A stretch of DNA of 64,000 bases from a bacterium. Lineage in GTDB: Bacteria > Verrucomicrobiota > Verrucomicrobiia > Verrucomicrobiales > Akkermansiaceae. Where the stretch lies: assembly GCA_018222765.1 (NCBI GenBank), contig JAAEZT010000010.1, positions 28,426 to 92,425 of the forward strand, written 5' to 3'. A program made the position numbers and the translations under genes. The notes under the pieces were generated by a model. That model ran no database searches. It was not told the origin of the DNA and saw only the letters and a list, made by a program, of their open reading frames with translations. Shown here piece after piece: positions 60,367 to 64,000 of this stretch (positions are counted from its first letter, which is position 1; the number at the start of each line of letters is the position of its first letter).

Positions 60367-61080
60367 AACGCCGGTCTTACTGTTCACTTCGACCCAGTGA
60401 GTCACAAAATTCTGATCGTCGAAGATGAAGTCGATATCGCCACGTTGGTTACATTCAACCTTCAACGGGCGGGCTACGCCGTGGACATGGTTCACGACGG
60501 ACTAGAGGGACTCGAGAAAATCCTCAAGGATCAGCCTGACCTCGTTGTCCTCGACCTCATGCTTCCCGGCATGGATGGCTTCTCTATCCTAAAGGAAATG
60601 CAACGAGACTCCCGGGCCAATCAAATTCCGGTCCTGATGTTGACCGCCAAGAGTCAAACCGACGACCGAATCCGCGGCCTGGAATCTGGCGTCGATGATT
60701 ATCTGACAAAGCCCTTTAGCCCCAAGGAGCTCATCCTCCGGGTTCAGGCCATCCTCAAAAGAAATCAAGCGACACCTGGCTCCGTCATTTTCTCATTCGG
60801 CCCCTTCCGCTTCGATAAAAACAACCTCACTTTTTATCTCAACGAAGAACCTCTTCAGTTGACCTCCACTGAGTTCAAACTCCTCCTCTATCTCTGCCAA
60901 CGGGCCGGTCAACCCCAGGACCGGAACGATTTACTCAAGGTCGTCTGGGGTTATAACGATGATGTGCATAGCCGCACTCTCGACACTCATATGAAACGTC
61001 TCCGACAAAAACTCGGAGACGAAGCCTCATTCATTGAAACGGTGCGCGGGATAGGCTATCTCGTCAGGGAAATTGAATGA
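60358..61080 (+). CDS. phoB: OmpR/PhoB-family response regulator
   Basis: The product has a receiver domain (KILIVEDEVDIATLV acidic pocket; VVLDLMLPGMDG with the phospho-acceptor Asp; VLMLTAKSQ; YLTKPFSPKEL with Lys) and a winged-helix DNA-binding domain (LTSTEFKLLLYLCQRAGQ, VDSHTRTLDTH-like HSRTLDTHMKRLRQKLG). This is PhoB-type architecture. The context (PhoR-like kinase, then pst/phoU) supports phosphate control. There is no ATG near the start: GTG at 60358 gives 240 residues, and GTG at 60397 gives 227 residues and a more usual N-terminus. Neither has a clear ribosome binding site. Confidence 0.88.
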   Translation: MTENAGLTVHFDPVSHKILIVEDEVDIATLVTFNLQRAGYAVDMVHDGLEGLEKILKDQPDLVVLDLMLPGMDGFSILKEMQRDSRANQIPVLMLTAKSQTDDRIRGLESGVDDYLTKPFSPKELILRVQAILKRNQATPGSVIFSFGPFRFDKNNLTFYLNEEPLQLTSTEFKLLLYLCQRAGQPQDRNDLLKVVWGYNDDVHSRTLDTHMKRLRQKLGDEASFIETVRGIGYLVREIE

Positions 61081-62285
61081 CTTATTTTCTCATCGCTCTT
61101 ACTTGCATCCTTGTCTATGCGCTCGCCTCCTCCATTTCCCGGAATCGGAATGAGCGCAAATTACATGAGATCGCCAAACAACAACTCAAAGAAAACTATG
61201 AGAATGTTGCCGAACGCCACGAACATGAATTCGCGCGCTTGCTCGACGCCCTTCCCGACCCATTCATTTCAATCAATGAAGAAGGCCGGATCATCCGGCA
61301 CAACCGACCGGTCGCAGAGTTATTTCAAGGTCGTGAAATCCTCGACCGCAGCTTCCAGCAAGTCCTGCTTGACCCATCTCTCATCGCTGAAATCGATAAG
61401 GCCATGCAAAATGCCTGTGCCATTTCCACTACCTTGTCCTTCCCGCCAAGCGCTCCCTTCTCGGTCGATTCGCAAGGCAAGGACTCACACTGGAAAATTG
61501 ATCTCCGACCCCTCTCCTTAAATCGAGACACTCTGGAAATTCAACTCATCATGCGGGACATCACTGCCGAAGTACAAACCGACCAAATCCGAAAGGATTT
61601 CGTCGCAAATGCTTCTCATGAACTCCGCACTCCCCTCTCGATCATCGCCGGGTATCTGGAAAACCTCACCGAAAAAAATGGGCTAGACAACAAGGAGATC
61701 GCGAAAAAAATGCTCTCCACAATGGACCGGCACGTCGTCCGCATCAACCGTATCGTTGAAGACATGCTCGTCATTTCCAAACTGGAATCCAACGAAAGGA
61801 CTCCGCTAAAGGTGGAATCGTTCAATCTCGCAACCTGCGTTCGTGATGTCGTCGAACGTCTCGATCTCCTGATCGAAAAACAGAACGCCAAAGTCAGTGT
61901 CGAGGTGCCGGAGACCACCCTCACCGGAGATCGGTTTTATTGGACGCAAATCTTATTTAATCTGGTCGAAAATGCCCTTAAGCAAAATGCTTCCACAAGC
62001 GTAGAGGTGAAAATCGCGGCCGAGCGAAAGGAGAAGACAGGGCCAATCGTTGTCTCGGTCTCGGACAACGGCATCGGAATCCCCAGCGCAGACCTTCCGT
62101 TTATCTTCAAACGCTTTTTCCGGGTGGAGAAGCATCATTCGCAAAACCAAGTCAAAGGAACCGGATTGGGACTCTCTATCGTCAAACGTGCCGTCGAAGC
62201 ACATGGCGGAACCATCGAGGCAACTTCTATTCCGGGAACCGAGACCACTTTCACGATGACCATCCCCTCGGGGCCCATTGGCTAA
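61077..62285 (+). CDS. phoR: PAS-containing sensor histidine kinase, PhoR-like
   Basis: The 402-residue protein has one N-terminal membrane segment (FLIALTCILVYALASSI), a PAS domain at about 55-165 (LLDALPDPFISINEEGRIIRHN), HisKA with FVANASHELRTPLSIIAGYLENL (phospho-acceptor His) and HATPase_c with LFNLVENALKQNA (N box), SVSDNGIGIP (G1) and KGTGLGLSIVKRAVEAHGG (G2). It lacks a periplasmic sensor domain, as E. coli PhoR does, so it probably senses the Pst/PhoU state. It overlaps the regulator stop by 4 bp (ATGA) and its stop overlaps phoU convergently by 4 bp. Confidence 0.92.
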   Translation: MTYFLIALTCILVYALASSISRNRNERKLHEIAKQQLKENYENVAERHEHEFARLLDALPDPFISINEEGRIIRHNRPVAELFQGREILDRSFQQVLLDPSLIAEIDKAMQNACAISTTLSFPPSAPFSVDSQGKDSHWKIDLRPLSLNRDTLEIQLIMRDITAEVQTDQIRKDFVANASHELRTPLSIIAGYLENLTEKNGLDNKEIAKKMLSTMDRHVVRINRIVEDMLVISKLESNERTPLKVESFNLATCVRDVVERLDLLIEKQNAKVSVEVPETTLTGDRFYWTQILFNLVENALKQNASTSVEVKIAAERKEKTGPIVVSVSDNGIGIPSADLPFIFKRFFRVEKHHSQNQVKGTGLGLSIVKRAVEAHGGTIEATSIPGTETTFTMTIPSGPIG

Positions 62286-62944
62286 GTGTGCCGAATATCC
62301 TCGGCCGAGGATATAAAGACAACATCCTCGGCGATATTCACCGCGAGGTCTCCGATTCGTTCCAGACTCCGGGAAATGAAAATAATATTCAGGAGCGGCT
62401 CTGTTTCTTTGGCCCCGCCCGCTATTTGCGCGCTCAATGATTTCCCAAGAGACTTATGAAGATCGTCGACCTTTTGGTCCATCTGAATCACTTTCATCGC
62501 CGCCTCCTCATCAACATCGGAATAGACAGTTAATGCTGACGAGACAATCTTCTGCACTTCCCGAAAGAGCGGGTCGATGAGACGCACCTCAGTAACCGCC
62601 CCCGCTTTGAGAATCTTACGTGAACGCTTTGCAATCGTCACGGCGTGATCCCCTATTCGCTCGAGGCTCCGGCAAATGTTGATCGACGACAATACATGTC
62701 TCAAATCCGAAGCAACAGGATTGAATCGAAGCAGAATCGACATCCCTTGTTCATCGATTCTCTTCTCCTGAGTATCGATAGCTTCATCGTCATCAATCAC
62801 ATCGTAACATTGATCGAGATTGCCCTCGAGCAAGCCCGCGACAGATTTTTCCAGAGCATCGAGAGCGGCCCCACCCATTTGCACCACACTGTCTTTAAGC
62901 GCGCTGAGATCGGAGTCGTAGTTTTTAAGAATATGAGCTGACAT
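62282..62944 (-). CDS. phoU: Phosphate transport system regulator PhoU
   Basis: The 220-residue all-helical protein has the two PhoU repeats. The first has LLRFNPVASDLRHVLSSINICRSLERIGDHAVTIAKRS; the second has LLNIIFISRSLERIGDLAVNIAEDVVF. Each carries an ExxxD-type metal-site pattern (LERIGDHA and LERIGDLA). PhoU links the Pst transporter to PhoR and represses the Pho regulon when phosphate is plentiful. The ATG at 62944 (MSAHILKNYDSDLSALK) was chosen; the longer frame overlaps pstB. It follows pstB by 13 bp. Confidence 0.94.
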   Translation of the reverse strand: MSAHILKNYDSDLSALKDSVVQMGGAALDALEKSVAGLLEGNLDQCYDVIDDDEAIDTQEKRIDEQGMSILLRFNPVASDLRHVLSSINICRSLERIGDHAVTIAKRSRKILKAGAVTEVRLIDPLFREVQKIVSSALTVYSDVDEEAAMKVIQMDQKVDDLHKSLGKSLSAQIAGGAKETEPLLNIIFISRSLERIGDLAVNIAEDVVFISSAEDIRHT

Positions 62945-62957
62945 AATTTGTAATCTC

Positions 62958-63776
62958 CTATCCGAAGCGACCACTCACGTAGTCCTCCGTTTGTTTTCTG
63001 GTGGGATTGCCGAAAACCTTGGAAGTATCGTCATACTCGATCAGCTCACCCAGATAAAAGAAAGCAGTGCGGTCAGAGACACGGGTGGCCTGCTGCATGT
63101 TGTGGGTCACGATGACAATGGTGAAGTCCTCCTGAAGCTCTGCGATCAATTCCTCAATCCGCGCTGTCGCAATCGGGTCGAGAGCCGAACACGGCTCGTC
63201 CATCAGAACAATCTGAGGCTTCACCGCAATGGTGCGCGCAATACACAGACGTTGCTGCTGCCCTCCGGACAAGCCCAGAGCACTCGAATCAAGTCGATCC
63301 TTCACTTCATCCCAAAGAGCAGATTTATTGAGTGATTCTTCCACTGCTTCATCGAGAACACTCTTATTTTTAATCCCTTGAACGCGCAGTCCATAGGCCA
63401 CATTTTCGTAGATCGACTTGGGGAAAGGGTTGTATTTCTGGAAGACCATGCCGACATGCTTTCGCAATTCGATCGCTTCCACATCGGGTGCATTGATATC
63501 CTGACCCAGAATCGAAATACTCCCCCCGGTCACTTTGGCCGTATCGACCAAGTCGTTCATTCGGTTGAGACAACGCAAGAGAGTCGACTTGCCGCAACCC
63601 GAGGGCCCGATGAAGGCTGTCACTTTGCCGGCAGGAATCTCAAGCGAGATATCCCGAAGGGTATTGGTACTCCCCATATCGTAACTGAAGCTCAGATTAT
63701 CGATGGAAATAATAGGCTCGTTCGATGCCACTTCGGGGGCATCGGCAGAATCAAGAGTGCTTGAAGAATCGTTCAT
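62958..63776 (-). CDS. pstB: Phosphate ABC transporter ATP-binding protein PstB
   Basis: The 272-residue ATPase has Walker [24 protein letters not shown] (the RCLNRMND tail is specific to PstB), Q-loop [22 protein letters not shown], signature [16 protein letters not shown], Walker [14 protein letters not shown] and switch [14 protein letters not shown]. It powers high-affinity phosphate uptake. An acidic N-terminal extension of about 22 residues precedes the ATPase core. It starts 17 bp after pstA and is followed by phoU. Confidence 0.97.
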   Translation of the reverse strand: MNDSSSTLDSADAPEVASNEPIISIDNLSFSYDMGSTNTLRDISLEIPAGKVTAFIGPSGCGKSTLLRCLNRMNDLVDTAKVTGGSISILGQDINAPDVEAIELRKHVGMVFQKYNPFPKSIYENVAYGLRVQGIKNKSVLDEAVEESLNKSALWDEVKDRLDSSALGLSGGQQQRLCIARTIAVKPQIVLMDEPCSALDPIATARIEELIAELQEDFTIVIVTHNMQQATRVSDRTAFFYLGELIEYDDTSKVFGNPTRKQTEDYVSGRFG

Positions 63777-63793
63777 CAGAAATAATTAGTGGG

Positions 63794-64000
63794 TTACCAC
63801 TTCAACTTGTTGCGGTAGCGAGCCCGCAAGACCACGGAGGTCATTGCGAAGCCGACGACTAAAAGAAGGAAAACAAATACCGAACCGTAGCGCATGTCGT
63901 TAATTGCTTCGTGGGCCGGCAACCTCGCCGAGACCGTGTAGATGTGATACGGAAGCGCCTGAACAGACTGGGTCAACAGATCGGAAAACCAAAAGACTCC
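63794..64000 (-). CDS. pstA: Phosphate ABC transporter permease PstA, C-terminal part only
   Basis: The 68 codons in the window end the gene; the start lies beyond the edge. The residues include TQSVQALPYHIYTVSARLP, the last PstA periplasmic loop, and a final membrane segment (YGSVFVFLLLVVGFAMTSVVLRARYRNKLKW). It forms the phosphate channel with PstC. It precedes pstB by 17 bp in the usual pstA-pstB-phoU order. Confidence 0.88.
   Translation of the reverse strand, partial: GVFWFSDLLTQSVQALPYHIYTVSARLPAHEAINDMRYGSVFVFLLLVVGFAMTSVVLRARYRNKLKW

Overview
The window looks like chromosome from a free-living Gram-negative bacterium of the PVC group, most likely Verrucomicrobiota (Verrucomicrobiae). 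The grounds are the mix of secreted proteins (ThuA/DUF1080 fusions, a formylglycine sulfatase with a DUF1080-like domain, a 1,513-residue lamin-tail/CotH protein, PQQ-type beta-propellers, a TAT-exported Gfo/Idh/MocA oxidoreductase, a MauG-like dihaem peroxidase), a MurC-MurB fusion, and a meso-DAP type MurE. This placement is inference from gene content; no 16S rRNA is present. I see no IS element, prophage, CRISPR array or rRNA operon.

Layout. 1-3.3 kb (minus strand) is a translation/secretion operon: tRNA-Thr, tuf, tRNA-Trp, secE, nusG, rplK and the start of rplA. 3.4-13.2 kb holds mixed genes: a YmdB-type phosphodiesterase, an amidase_3-like protein, an epimerase, a transglutaminase-like membrane protein, recQ, a thioredoxin-like protein and a dihaem peroxidase. 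13.3-16.6 kb (minus) is murG followed by a murC-murB fusion. 16.9-24.4 kb has a truncated DMT transporter coupled to argD, a nucleoside deaminase, a ThuA protein and a sulfatase. 24.5-30.2 kb is an oppABCDF peptide-uptake operon, followed at 30.3 kb by a small SelW-like gene with an in-frame UGA and a bacterial SECIS-like hairpin. 30.6-34.3 kb holds an SGNH hydrolase, rsgA, a rhomboid protease and mazG. 34.6-39.1 kb is the giant LTD/CotH gene, followed by the SRP RNA gene with its terminator. 39.4-46.4 kb holds an aldo/keto reductase, an SDR, holA and two beta-propeller proteins. 47.4-58.7 kb (minus) is the main division and cell-wall (dcw) cluster: mraZ, rsmH, ftsL, ftsI, murE, murF, mraY, murD, a LysM gene and ftsW. 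58.9-64 kb holds a Gfo/Idh/MocA oxidoreductase and a phosphate module: PhoB/PhoR-like genes on the plus strand facing pstA-pstB-phoU on the minus strand.

How the parts fit. murG and murC-murB at 13-16 kb are the expected continuation of the dcw cluster after ftsW, on the same strand, but about 31 kb of unrelated genes lies between. ddl, ftsQ, ftsA and ftsZ do not follow. Together the two blocks encode the lipid II pathway from MurC/B to MurG plus the FtsW/FtsI synthase pair. The phosphate module pairs a two-component system with the Pst transporter ATPase and PhoU.

The observations most worth a second look are the hidden UGA-containing SelW-like gene (30302-30514), the split dcw cluster, three 10-bp-phased repeats upstream of mraZ that resemble a MraZ operator, a perfect 14-bp stem hairpin that presents the rsmH ribosome binding site and start codon, and an orphan terminator in the rsgA/rhomboid divergent gap that may mark an unannotated RNA. 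I found no clearly new multi-gene system.
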